Shown in pieces: positions 7,646 through 13,958 of a DNA stretch of 15,438 bases. The position numbers and the translations under genes are program-made. The DNA is from Bacteroidales bacterium UBA1064 (GTDB taxonomy: Bacteria; Bacteroidota; Bacteroidia; Bacteroidales; Tenuifilaceae). Positions within the stretch are counted from its first letter, which is position 1. Each line of letters starts with the position of its first letter. The notes beneath the pieces are model-generated. The model saw only the letters and a list, made by a program, of their open reading frames with translations, did not search any database and was not told the DNA's origin. The stretch lies in contig DCDD01000153.1 in the NCBI GenBank assembly GCA_002316235.1, positions 1-15,438 of the forward strand, read 5' to 3'.

Positions 7646-7993
7646 AACAACTAGGGGAAATGTCAATTGGTAAATGTTTCTACCCGCCAAAGTCCCCTGA
7701 CCTAGACTTTTCTCCATGGCTACTCCTGAAAAAGGCTGTATTTCCTTGCTGTTAGTAAAGGTGCATGCTCTACGGGTATTTTTACAGTTGGCTGTGGGCG
7801 TAACCCTGAGCGTTTGGTGGGCCGCTGGTTAGGCTGGCATTTTTCTCTCATCATGCTCTGTAAGCTATTCCAGTAGTATTACCCGAAAAACGACAGAGCC
7901 GGCCGCCCAGCCTATTCCGCCAACAACATTTTCCAATCTTCGGTTAAGAGGGGATTATGCGGGTTAGGCCACCTTGGTAATGATTACGACATG
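7646..7993. other. Intergenic stretch, no convincing gene
   Basis: About 350 bp lie between the terminator and the permease stop. The longest suggestive frame runs 7716-7967 (+) and begins with a hydrophobic stretch (ISLLLVKVHALRVFLQLAVG), but a TAG at 7830-7832 breaks it and no start signal stands out. I see no homology and treat it as non-coding or as decayed sequence. Confidence 0.5.
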
Positions 7994-9235
7994 CTAGTCG
8001 AACTTAAGCGTTTTGTCGGGGCTTATACGCGAAACCACCATGGAGGGTATAACCATCATGGCAAGCCCAACAATAAACGAAGCCAAATTGAGTAAAACGA
8101 TGTGCCACCACACCATGTTGATGGGCACTACCGACAGGAAGTAGTACTCCTCGTCGAGCTTAACAATTCCTAAATACTTTTGTAGCAAACAAATGGCAAT
8201 TCCGGCAATTGTGCCTATAGCCAAACCGCGAATCATGATGTAGGCCGACTGTAGGAGGAAAATTTTGCGAATGCTCTCGTTGTTTGTTCCGAGCGCTTTT
8301 AGCAGGCCGATAGTTCCCGTTTTGTCGAGGATGATGATGAGAAGACCCGAAATCATGTTGATGCCGGCAACCAGAAGCATGAGTATGATGAGCACTGCTG
8401 CATTTATGTTTTGCAGTTCCAGCCAGTCAAATATGCTGGAATAGCGTTCGGTCAGGCTTTGTACCTTTAATCGTGACCCATCGTCGAGAAAATCGTATCC
8501 CACGGCATCGTCAACCCGGATGGCTATGTCATCCACCTTTTCAATGTTGTCAACCAGCACCTCGTAACCGCTTACCTGGTTGCTGCTCCATCCGTTAAGA
8601 CGGCGGATATGCCCAATGTCGCAGATGACAAATAGCTTGTCGAACTCCACCATTTTGGTATCGTAGATTCCCTCTACTACGAAACGTCGGAAGCGTGGGG
8701 GTTCCTGAACAAAGAAAACGTCGTAGGAGTCGCCAACCTTTAGCCTTAATAGGTTAGCCAGTGTTTTGGATATGAGGGTTTGGTTGGTGGGGGTGGAGTC
8801 GCTAACGCTAATAATGCTGCCCTCCACCAGATTTTGACGGAAAAACGACCAGTCAAAATCGGAGGAAACTCCTTTAAGCGCCACTCCCTGCATATCGGAG
8901 GGTGTTTTAATAATACCGGCCTTAATACCAAAAACCTGGATATGCCTAACCCCCTTAATCGCTTTAAGGTCCTCCACGCACTTTAGATTCGATGGTAACG
9001 GGAGGGTCTCAAGCGACTGGTTGCTGTCGTAGTTGGTTATCTGGATATGGCTACCAAATCCGGCTACTTTGGCCTTTATCTCCTGCTTGAACCCGGTTAT
9101 TACGGCTACTGCTACTATCATCACTGCAATGCTAAGGGCAACAGAGGTAATGGTTATACGGATAAAAGGCCTGGACAGGCTCATGCCGTTTGTGCCTTTA
9201 AAGAATCGTCGGGCTATGTAGTTTTCGGTGCGCAC
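7994..9235 (-). CDS. FtsX-like ABC transporter permease, LolC/LolE type
   Basis: This is an inner-membrane permease of 413 residues with the MacB/FtsX layout. The first membrane span is at about 27-49 (ITSVALSIAVMIVAVAVITG), followed by a periplasmic region of about 225 residues. Three spans follow near 277-300 (LIILMLLVAGINMISGLLII), 320-347 and 370-400. ENYIARRFF at the N terminus and GFKQEIKAKVAGFGSHIQI are typical of LolC/E-family proteins, which extract lipoproteins from the inner membrane together with the LolD ATPase. The start is GTG at 9235; the ATG 51 nt further in would remove the conserved ENYIARRFF. No ATPase gene adjoins it, as is often the case for Bacteroidota homologues. It lies 42 bp after rnhA on the same strand, so co-transcription is likely. 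A decayed copy of its last 100 bp is present at 6122-6219. Lipoprotein export is the most likely role but is not proven. Confidence 0.9.
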   Translation of the reverse strand: MRTENYIARRFFKGTNGMSLSRPFIRITITSVALSIAVMIVAVAVITGFKQEIKAKVAGFGSHIQITNYDSNQSLETLPLPSNLKCVEDLKAIKGVRHIQVFGIKAGIIKTPSDMQGVALKGVSSDFDWSFFRQNLVEGSIISVSDSTPTNQTLISKTLANLLRLKVGDSYDVFFVQEPPRFRRFVVEGIYDTKMVEFDKLFVICDIGHIRRLNGWSSNQVSGYEVLVDNIEKVDDIAIRVDDAVGYDFLDDGSRLKVQSLTERYSSIFDWLELQNINAAVLIILMLLVAGINMISGLLIIILDKTGTIGLLKALGTNNESIRKIFLLQSAYIMIRGLAIGTIAGIAICLLQKYLGIVKLDEEYYFLSVVPINMVWWHIVLLNLASFIVGLAMMVIPSMVVSRISPDKTLKFD

Positions 9236-9277
9236 AGGTTGAAATTTCTTTATGGAATAAGTTGGGTAGGATTTGTG

Positions 9278-9910
9278 CTATTTTCTGCCGAAATCGGCAG
9301 GTATCTCACCCCACACATGGGTTTCCCATTTCAGCAGGGGGTTGCTCCACTGGTTTGTTCTTAGCCACTTTTCGGCCCTTTGTATCAAGTCGAATAGTAT
9401 CTGGTTACGGGGAGTTTTCTCCAGCTTTGTTCTGGCCGTCTTAGCCCGTACCCAGGCAATGGCGTTCATGGAATCGGTGTAGATTGGGATGGTGCTGCCT
9501 TTCTGGTTCAACAGGGCCAGCGCATGGACAATTGCCAGGAACTCCCCCACGTTGTTTGTCCCGTCCGGGAAGGGTCCCTGATGGAATATTTCCTTTCCGG
9601 TTTTGGCATCCACGCCCCTATACTCCATTTCAAGGGTTGCGGTATTCCATGCCGCATCAACCGCCAGCGAAGGGTAAACAGGGCTTGGTACGTTTTCATC
9701 AATTTGGAATACGGCCTCCTGTGCCGGATTCATTGCCATGTACTTCTCGTAGCTTATGCTAAAAGCCTTCTCTGCACCAGCTTTAGTAGGAAAACCTTTA
9801 TATTTTGCATTCGGGAACCCTTTAATTTGTTGCTGGCACTCCTCCCAGCTCCCGTAAATGCCCGGGTTGTAACCAGCCCACACCACGTAGTAGCTATTTT
9901 TGCTTTTCAT
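9278..9910 (-). CDS. rnhA: Ribonuclease H with N-terminal viroplasmin (hybrid-binding) domain
   Basis: This RNase HI-type enzyme cuts RNA in RNA/DNA hybrids during replication and R-loop removal. It has 210 residues. The N-terminal hybrid-binding domain spans about 5-52 (YYVVWAGYNPGIYGSWEECQ, then YKGFPTKAGAEKAFS). The catalytic domain starts near 78. The four acidic residues expected for the RNase H fold can be placed at D85 (LAVDAAW), E123 (NNVGEFLAI), D146 (YTDSMNAI) and D206 in the C-terminal EIPADFGRK. The two-domain layout and the EIPADFGRK ending are usual for Bacteroidota and Firmicutes proteins of this type. The start ATG (9910) is the first in frame and places the hybrid-binding domain directly at the N terminus. 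The permease gene follows after 42 bp and is probably on the same transcript. Confidence 0.95.
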   Translation of the reverse strand: MKSKNSYYVVWAGYNPGIYGSWEECQQQIKGFPNAKYKGFPTKAGAEKAFSISYEKYMAMNPAQEAVFQIDENVPSPVYPSLAVDAAWNTATLEMEYRGVDAKTGKEIFHQGPFPDGTNNVGEFLAIVHALALLNQKGSTIPIYTDSMNAIAWVRAKTARTKLEKTPRNQILFDLIQRAEKWLRTNQWSNPLLKWETHVWGEIPADFGRK

Positions 9911-9950
9911 AGTGCATAATTTTTAGGTTAAGATTACAAATACTTGCCCA

Positions 9951-9958
9951 TACCTTTG
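9951..9958 (+). promoter_or_regulatory. -7-like box in front of the candidate structured RNA
   Basis: TACCTTTG on the + strand matches TAnnTTTG exactly and is identical to the box before the sigma gene. The -33 position (about 9927-9930, GTTA) is poor. It points away from rnhA into a region with no gene on the + strand and several stems, which is why it is listed. Confidence 0.35.
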
Positions 9959-9961
9959 TGC

Positions 9962-10107
9962 CAAGCGGCCGAGCGGATGGAACACCCATATTTTGGCCTC
10001 GCCGAATCCGCAGGTAACTGCCGCTTGCTCATGCACGTTTGTGCAAGCTGCATTGCATTGGTGTTTCATTGGTTTTTTAGCTTGATGCTTATGCCATGAA
10101 ACAAACC
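9962..10107 (+). ncRNA. Candidate structured RNA (unassigned)
   Basis: Four stems follow one another in non-coding sequence. P1 pairs CAAGCGGC (9962-9969) with GCCGCTTG (10020-10027). P2, nested in P1, pairs GCGGAT (9973-9978) with ATCCGC (10006-10011). P3 is TGCAC-GTTT-GTGCA (10032-10045). P4 pairs 10060-10072 with 10094-10107 around the core GTTTCAT/ATGAAAC, with small bulges. GCTTGC (10023-10028) can also pair with GCAAGC (10043-10048), which would break P1 and P3, so two folds are possible. A -7-like box lies just upstream on the + strand, but no clear terminator follows. It matches no RNA family that I recognise. The strand is uncertain: on the - strand it would form part of an rnhA leader. 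Confidence 0.4.
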
Positions 10108-10347
10108 ATTGGGAAACAACATGATAATTTGAAAAGTGGCTTTTATCAAGGTTGACTTATTTCTTTCGGTTTTACCTTTCAAAGGTACATGATGATTTCT
10201 GATTAATACGCTGATGAATAAAAACTTTTAATGTATCACGGATATGAGGGATGATACAGAATAGGACAGAGTTTATCAGTAAAATTCGGCAATATCTATA
10301 TAAGCAGTATGCTATATTCCCATATTTTAAAAGTTTGATTGAAAAAG
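10108..10347. other. A/T-rich gap without a gene; contains a 15-bp palindrome
   Basis: Nothing coding is seen. TACCTTTcAAAGGTA at 10173-10187 is a perfect 7-bp inverted repeat around one base and resembles two opposed -7-like half sites. It could be an operator or a chance palindrome. No terminator is visible after the NamZ-like gene, whose stop is at 10348. Confidence 0.4.
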
Positions 10348-11523
10348 CTAGTCAAAATCGGAGTAGAGCAAGTATTTTTTTCTGATCAACCTGTACTTAG
10401 CCAGGTCGTCCGACCATGACCTGCGGATTTCGTCGGCGCTCATACCGCCTTCAATTTGCCTTTGCAGCTCGTCGGTGCCGGCAAGCAGCCTGAAGAAGCT
10501 GTTAAAAAACTTCGACTTGGTTGGATAGGTATTGTAGGCGTAAACGAGCCACTCGATATTTATTGATTTTTTACCAAGAAAGTACTCCACAGGATAGTCT
10601 CTGAGGTCGATGCCGTAACACTTTTTACCCTTGTAGGGTGGATTAGTGCTGGCCCCCTTTTTCTCAACCGGTAAAAACCAGAAGTTCCTGAGGGGGAAAG
10701 CCGGGTATCCAAACATTTGAAATGGGTAATCGGTTCCCCTGCCCACGCTGACGGCAGTTCCTTCAAAAAGACCTAGCGATGGGTATAGCAGCACCGCCAG
10801 GTGGTTGGGTAAATTTGGCGATGGTTTTACCGGAAGGGGCATGGTTATTCGGTGGCTGTATCCTTTGCAGGGGATAACACTCAGGTTGCATTTACGACTC
10901 TTGGAAAGCCATCCCTCGCCGTTTATCATCAGGGCAAACTCACCAACAGTCATTCCATAAACCAGCGGAACAGGATGAAGCCCTACAAACGAACGGTTGG
11001 CGGTATCAAGCACAGGGCCATCAACATAAAATCCATTGGGATTAGGCCGGTCAAGCACTATTAACCTGACGTTGTTGATGGCACATGCTTCCATCATGTA
11101 GTGTAGGGTTGATAGGTAGGTGTAGAACCTCACGCCAACATCCTGCAGGTCGAAGAGCACCACCTCAATATCGCGAAGTTGCTCCTTGGTGGGCTGCTTG
11201 CTACCACCATAGAGCGAAACAACAGGCAGTCCTGTTTGGTAGTCGGTACTGCTTGCAACAGGTATTCCCGCTTCAAAGTTACCACGGAAACCGTGCTCCG
11301 GGCTGAAAATTCGCCTCACCTTTACACCTGATGACAGCAGGGTGTCAACCAGGTGCACTCCTTTCACCAGCGAGGTGTGGTTGGCCACCACAGCAACGTT
11401 TCGCCCCAAGATTTCGGGAAGGTACTCCGGCACCTGCTCCGATCCGGCTTCAAGGGTAGTTTTGTCCTGTGAAGTTGCCGCCAAAAAGTTGAAAATAAGC
11501 AATATGGTTGGAAAAAACTTCAT
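10348..11523 (-). CDS. DUF1343 protein, NamZ-like exo-beta-N-acetylmuramidase
   Basis: The DUF1343/YbbC family includes NamZ enzymes that remove terminal N-acetylmuramic acid from peptidoglycan fragments. I start it at the ATG at 11523 (391 residues), because this places a signal peptide (MKFFPTILLIFNFLAATSQ) at the N terminus; the open frame reaches 11721 without family similarity in the extra part. Conserved blocks are ANHTSLV (47-53), FSPEHGFRG (73-81), DLQDVGVRFYTYLSTLHYMM (125-144), DRPNPNG (158-164), YGMTVGEFA, and EGTAVSVGRGTDYPFQMFG. The SPEHG motif is the best candidate for active-site residues by family comparison. The protein should act in the periplasm or at the surface in cell-wall recycling. 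No other murein-recycling genes (murQ, MurNAc kinase) are adjacent, so pathway context is missing here. It appears to be a single-gene unit behind the terminator at 11698-11727. Confidence 0.93.
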   Translation of the reverse strand: MKFFPTILLIFNFLAATSQDKTTLEAGSEQVPEYLPEILGRNVAVVANHTSLVKGVHLVDTLLSSGVKVRRIFSPEHGFRGNFEAGIPVASSTDYQTGLPVVSLYGGSKQPTKEQLRDIEVVLFDLQDVGVRFYTYLSTLHYMMEACAINNVRLIVLDRPNPNGFYVDGPVLDTANRSFVGLHPVPLVYGMTVGEFALMINGEGWLSKSRKCNLSVIPCKGYSHRITMPLPVKPSPNLPNHLAVLLYPSLGLFEGTAVSVGRGTDYPFQMFGYPAFPLRNFWFLPVEKKGASTNPPYKGKKCYGIDLRDYPVEYFLGKKSINIEWLVYAYNTYPTKSKFFNSFFRLLAGTDELQRQIEGGMSADEIRRSWSDDLAKYRLIRKKYLLYSDFD

Positions 11524-11616
11524 AGGATGGCGAGTTGTTGCTGATTCTGATAGTTTAAATAGTCCGGAATGCTTAGGGTAGCGTAGATATGCATTTGGAT
11601 AGGATACCTTAAATGC

Positions 11617-11647
11617 CAAGTTTAAAACCCTTGTGCTAAAGTAGAAA
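11617..11647 (-). promoter_or_regulatory. Weak promoter candidate for the NamZ-like gene
   Basis: On the - strand, TTTC (11647-11644) is followed after 19 bp by TAAACTTG (11624-11617), one mismatch from TAnnTTTG. The leader would be about 90 nt. It lies between the terminator of the upstream gene and the chosen start at 11523, which favours the shorter NamZ-like start. Confidence 0.3.
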
Positions 11648-11697
11648 TATTTTTTGATTCCGCCTAGTGAAGCTGAAGTACATGGTTTATAAAGCAC

Positions 11698-11727
11698 AAA
11701 AAGGGTGGTTCCGCAGGCCACCCTTTA
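11698..11727 (-). terminator. Rho-independent terminator after the aminotransferase gene
   Basis: AAAGGGTGG (11700-11708) pairs with CCACCCTTT (11718-11726), a perfect 9-bp stem with a 9-nt loop. On the - strand it is followed by a T run. It lies 24 bp beyond the aminotransferase stop and isolates the DUF1573-aminotransferase unit from the NamZ-like gene. Confidence 0.9.
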
Positions 11728-11750
11728 TTTTGCACTTATTTCAAGCTCTG

Positions 11751-12950
11751 CTAAAGCTTACGACCGGGATACTGCTTAAGGGCTACCTCGAGACATTCCA
11801 TGGCATTTCTCAAATCCTCGGTGTTCAGCACGTAGGCAATACGCACCTCGTTTTTACCCAATCCTTTTGTGGAGTAAAAACCGGTTGCAGGAGCTACCAT
11901 GACGGTTTGGTTCTTATACTCAAAACTTTCGAGGAGCCACTGGGCAAACTTATCGCTGTCGTCAATTGGCAGCTTCACAACGCTGTAGAAGGCTCCTTTT
12001 GGTTTGGGGCAGTAAACCCCCTCCATCTTGTTAAGGGCATCCACCATGAAGTTACGACGGTTGATATACTCGTCATATACCTCCTTAAAATACTCTGGTG
12101 GCGTGTTGAGGGCAGCTTCGGCAGCAATTTGCCCGAAGGATGGCGGTGAAAGCCGTGCCTGTGCAAATTTCATGGCGGTTGCAATCACTTCCTTGTTACG
12201 TGAAATTAAGGCACCAATCCGAACGCCACACATGCTGTAACGCTTGGAAACGGAATCAATTAGGACAATGTTGTTATCAAGCCCGGTGAGCCTCATCACC
12301 GAAAAATGGGTATTCCCGTCGTAGCAAAACTCACGGTACACCTCATCGGAGAATAGGTAGAGGTCGTGCTTCTTAACAATGGTTGCCAGCTGCTCAATTT
12401 CCTGTTGGGAGTAAAGGTATCCGGTGGGGTTGTTGGGGTTGCAGATAATAATGCCTTTGGTTTTAGGTGAGATGAGCTTTTCAAACTCCGAAATTGGGGG
12501 AAGCGCAAAGTCGTTTTGTATGGACGAAACAATGGGTTTAACCACAACTCCCGCCTGTAGGGCAAAACTGTTGTAGTTGGCGTAGAATGGCTCGGGGATA
12601 ATCACCTCGTCACCCGGGTTCAGGCAGGACATCAGCGCAATGGTAATGGCTTCTGATCCCCCTGTTGTAACGATGATGTCGTTGTGGGTGATGTCAACGC
12701 CAATCCCCTTATAGTAGCTGGCAAGCCCCTTGCGGTAGCTTTCGTTTCCTGCCGAGTGGCTATACTCAACCACTTTTAGGTCGTGATGTCGAATAGCCTC
12801 AAGCGCTACCTGAGGAGTAGGAATATCGGGCTGTCCAATATTCAGGTGGTAAACCTTACGCCCCTTTCGTTTTGCCTCTTCGGCAAAAGGAACCAGCTTT
12901 CGGATTGGAGAAGCTGGCATAGCCAGCCCCTTTTCGGATATTTTTGGCAT
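11751..12950 (-). CDS. PLP-dependent class I aminotransferase (AspB-like)
   Basis: This is a fold-type I aminotransferase of 399 residues when started at the ATG at 12950. The open frame extends to 13013, overlapping the DUF1573 gene, but the extra 21 residues have no family match. Visible landmarks are NIGQPDIPTP (37-46), TTGGSEAI (95-102), NPNNPTG (171-177), SDEVY (201-205), the PLP lysine K236 in SVSKRYSMCGVRIG with R244, and the substrate carboxylate-binding R370 in NEVRIAYV. These fit the aspartate aminotransferase-like Ib group. The amino donor and substrate (aspartate, or another amino acid) cannot be fixed from sequence; no biosynthetic genes lie next to it. It follows DUF1573 after 25 bp on the same strand, with no promoter seen between them, and ends in a clear terminator, so the two are probably one operon. 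Confidence 0.95.
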   Translation of the reverse strand: MPKISEKGLAMPASPIRKLVPFAEEAKRKGRKVYHLNIGQPDIPTPQVALEAIRHHDLKVVEYSHSAGNESYRKGLASYYKGIGVDITHNDIIVTTGGSEAITIALMSCLNPGDEVIIPEPFYANYNSFALQAGVVVKPIVSSIQNDFALPPISEFEKLISPKTKGIIICNPNNPTGYLYSQQEIEQLATIVKKHDLYLFSDEVYREFCYDGNTHFSVMRLTGLDNNIVLIDSVSKRYSMCGVRIGALISRNKEVIATAMKFAQARLSPPSFGQIAAEAALNTPPEYFKEVYDEYINRRNFMVDALNKMEGVYCPKPKGAFYSVVKLPIDDSDKFAQWLLESFEYKNQTVMVAPATGFYSTKGLGKNEVRIAYVLNTEDLRNAMECLEVALKQYPGRKL

Positions 12951-12975
12951 GTCTTTATGTGATTTGGTTTGTAAT

Positions 12976-13392
12976 CTATTGATGTGGTGCAGGCTCGTTT
13001 GGTTTAACCTCACCCTTAATTACTAGCATAACCGGACTGGTTTTGGCGTTGGAGAAAACGCGTATGCTTTTCTGGAATGTTCCAACTATGGCTGTGTTGT
13101 ACTTAACGGTAATGGTTCCCTTTTCGCCTGGCTTAACAGGATCCTTGGCCCACTCCACAACCGTGCAGCCGCATGATGCCGAAACATTACTTAAAATCAA
13201 GGGTTGTTTCCCGGTGTTCGTAAACTCGAATTTACGGGTTCCATCTGAATTTACGGCAACTACCCCGTAGTCGTACTCCGTTGATGTAAAGGTAATTTCA
13301 GGAGCATTTTCGTCCACCTTTTCGGTGCTTTGTGCATTAACCATTGTGCTGCAAGCTGCGGCCAACAAAATGGCGAAAAAAATTCTTTTCAT
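12976..13392 (-). CDS. DUF1573 secreted protein (Ig-like/ASH-type beta sandwich)
   Basis: This is a small exported protein of 138 residues. Residues 1-20 are a signal peptide (MKRIFFAILLAAACSTMVNA; the cysteine lacks a good lipobox). The mature part is a single DUF1573 domain of about 100 residues with the family's marks: YDYGVV, FEFTNTGKQPLILSNV, SASCGCTV, EWAKDPVKPGEKGTITVKY and KSIRVFSNA. The paired cysteines in SCGC are strongly conserved in the family. DUF1573 proteins are abundant in Bacteroidota and are thought to be beta-sandwich envelope proteins, but I know of no defined function. It heads a likely operon with the aminotransferase gene. A promoter about 115 bp upstream and a hairpin at the predicted mRNA 5' end suggest a structured leader. 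Confidence 0.92.
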   Translation of the reverse strand: MKRIFFAILLAAACSTMVNAQSTEKVDENAPEITFTSTEYDYGVVAVNSDGTRKFEFTNTGKQPLILSNVSASCGCTVVEWAKDPVKPGEKGTITVKYNTAIVGTFQKSIRVFSNAKTSPVMLVIKGEVKPNEPAPHQ

Positions 13393-13469
13393 CGTAATCT
13401 CGTTTTAGCAAAAAGTTAAACAATATATTGTAAGGCACACTTTTTATCAGAGGAGCTTTAGGCTGAGTT

Positions 13470-13498
13470 GAAATTGCACGAAGTTGGCAGTGCATTTC
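13470..13498 (-). promoter_or_regulatory. Stem-loop at the predicted 5' end of the DUF1573 mRNA
   Basis: GAAATTGCAC (13470-13479) pairs with GTGCATTTC (13490-13498) over nine base pairs with one bulged T. It begins within a few bases of the transcription start predicted from the -7 box at 13505-13512. A terminal hairpin there could protect the message from decay or modulate expression. It matches no known riboswitch, and the rest of the roughly 105-nt leader shows no anti-terminator. Confidence 0.4.
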
Positions 13499-13504
13499 AG
13501 GTTG

Positions 13505-13512
13505 CAAAGTTA
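13505..13512 (-). promoter_or_regulatory. -7 box of the DUF1573-aminotransferase operon
   Basis: On the - strand, TAACTTTG matches TAnnTTTG exactly. The -33 element is weak (GTTT about 23 bp upstream). Transcription would start near 13498 and give a leader of about 105 nt. Confidence 0.5.
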
Positions 13513-13787
13513 GGGTTCTTTTAGCTATTTGGTTTAAACTACTGTTAATAAATGTAATTGTACAATCCCACAGCTGGGCCAAGGCTACAACTTGATAAAG
13601 AAGTGCACTGGGTTGGGCAAAGTTTAGCAAAGCGTTCATCCGTCGAGCTATTCTTTTAGGCTGCGACCATTTTTTTAGTTGTTTTATGTTTGGCTGAGGC
13701 TATAAAAAGTAATAAACAATTCGTAGTCTGCGGTTGGTTGCACCGCCGTTGGGCTATCGAAAGCGGGATCAGCCTGCTATTCTTGAA

Positions 13788-13946
13788 ATGACATACGGTG
13801 GAAAACTTACAATTAGCTATATTTACCTGGCAAAGCCCGAATTAACAGAGTGGGCTGATGTCCACAAATTTAACCGAACGAAAGTTAAACCGCTTGAAAT
13901 TGTTTATATTTACCCCAATGGAAAGCTTACTGATAGTATCTTATGA
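13788..13946 (+). CDS. Possible small hypothetical protein (52 residues)
   Basis: The frame starts at an ATG at 13788 and ends 12 bp before the stop of the convergent gene at 13959. The predicted peptide alternates beta-prone and charged segments (GGKLTISYIYLAKPE, VKPLEIVYIYPNGKL), which looks more protein-like than other short frames here. It has no signal peptide, no recognised domain, no SD, and no promoter that I can identify. An in-frame TTG at 13734 could lengthen it. It may instead be the remnant of a larger gene. Weakly supported. Confidence 0.25.
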   Translation: MTYGGKLTISYIYLAKPELTEWADVHKFNRTKVKPLEIVYIYPNGKLTDSIL

Positions 13947-13958
13947 GGTCAGAGAACG

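Noticed and set aside
7716..7967. Frame with a hydrophobic start and a later cysteine after a second hydrophobic run, suggesting a split lipoprotein gene
   Set aside because: It contains an in-frame TAG at 7830-7832, has no start signal, and its length with one stop is expected by chance. Not enough to call a pseudogene.
9484..9919. Long + strand frames opposite rnhA
   Set aside because: They mirror a well-supported RNase H gene on the other strand and show no recognisable domain.
11524..11721. N-terminal extension of the NamZ-like frame up to 11721
   Set aside because: It runs through the terminator of the upstream gene, lacks family similarity, and would bury a clear signal peptide that starts at 11523.
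12951..13013. N-terminal extension of the aminotransferase into the DUF1573 gene
   Set aside because: The extra 21 residues do not match the family; the ATG at 12950 gives the normal length and avoids the overlap.
13337..13639. 100-codon - strand frame overlapping the DUF1573 gene start
   Set aside because: It overlaps the signal-peptide coding region of DUF1573 in another frame and covers the predicted promoter and leader; its composition is not protein-like.
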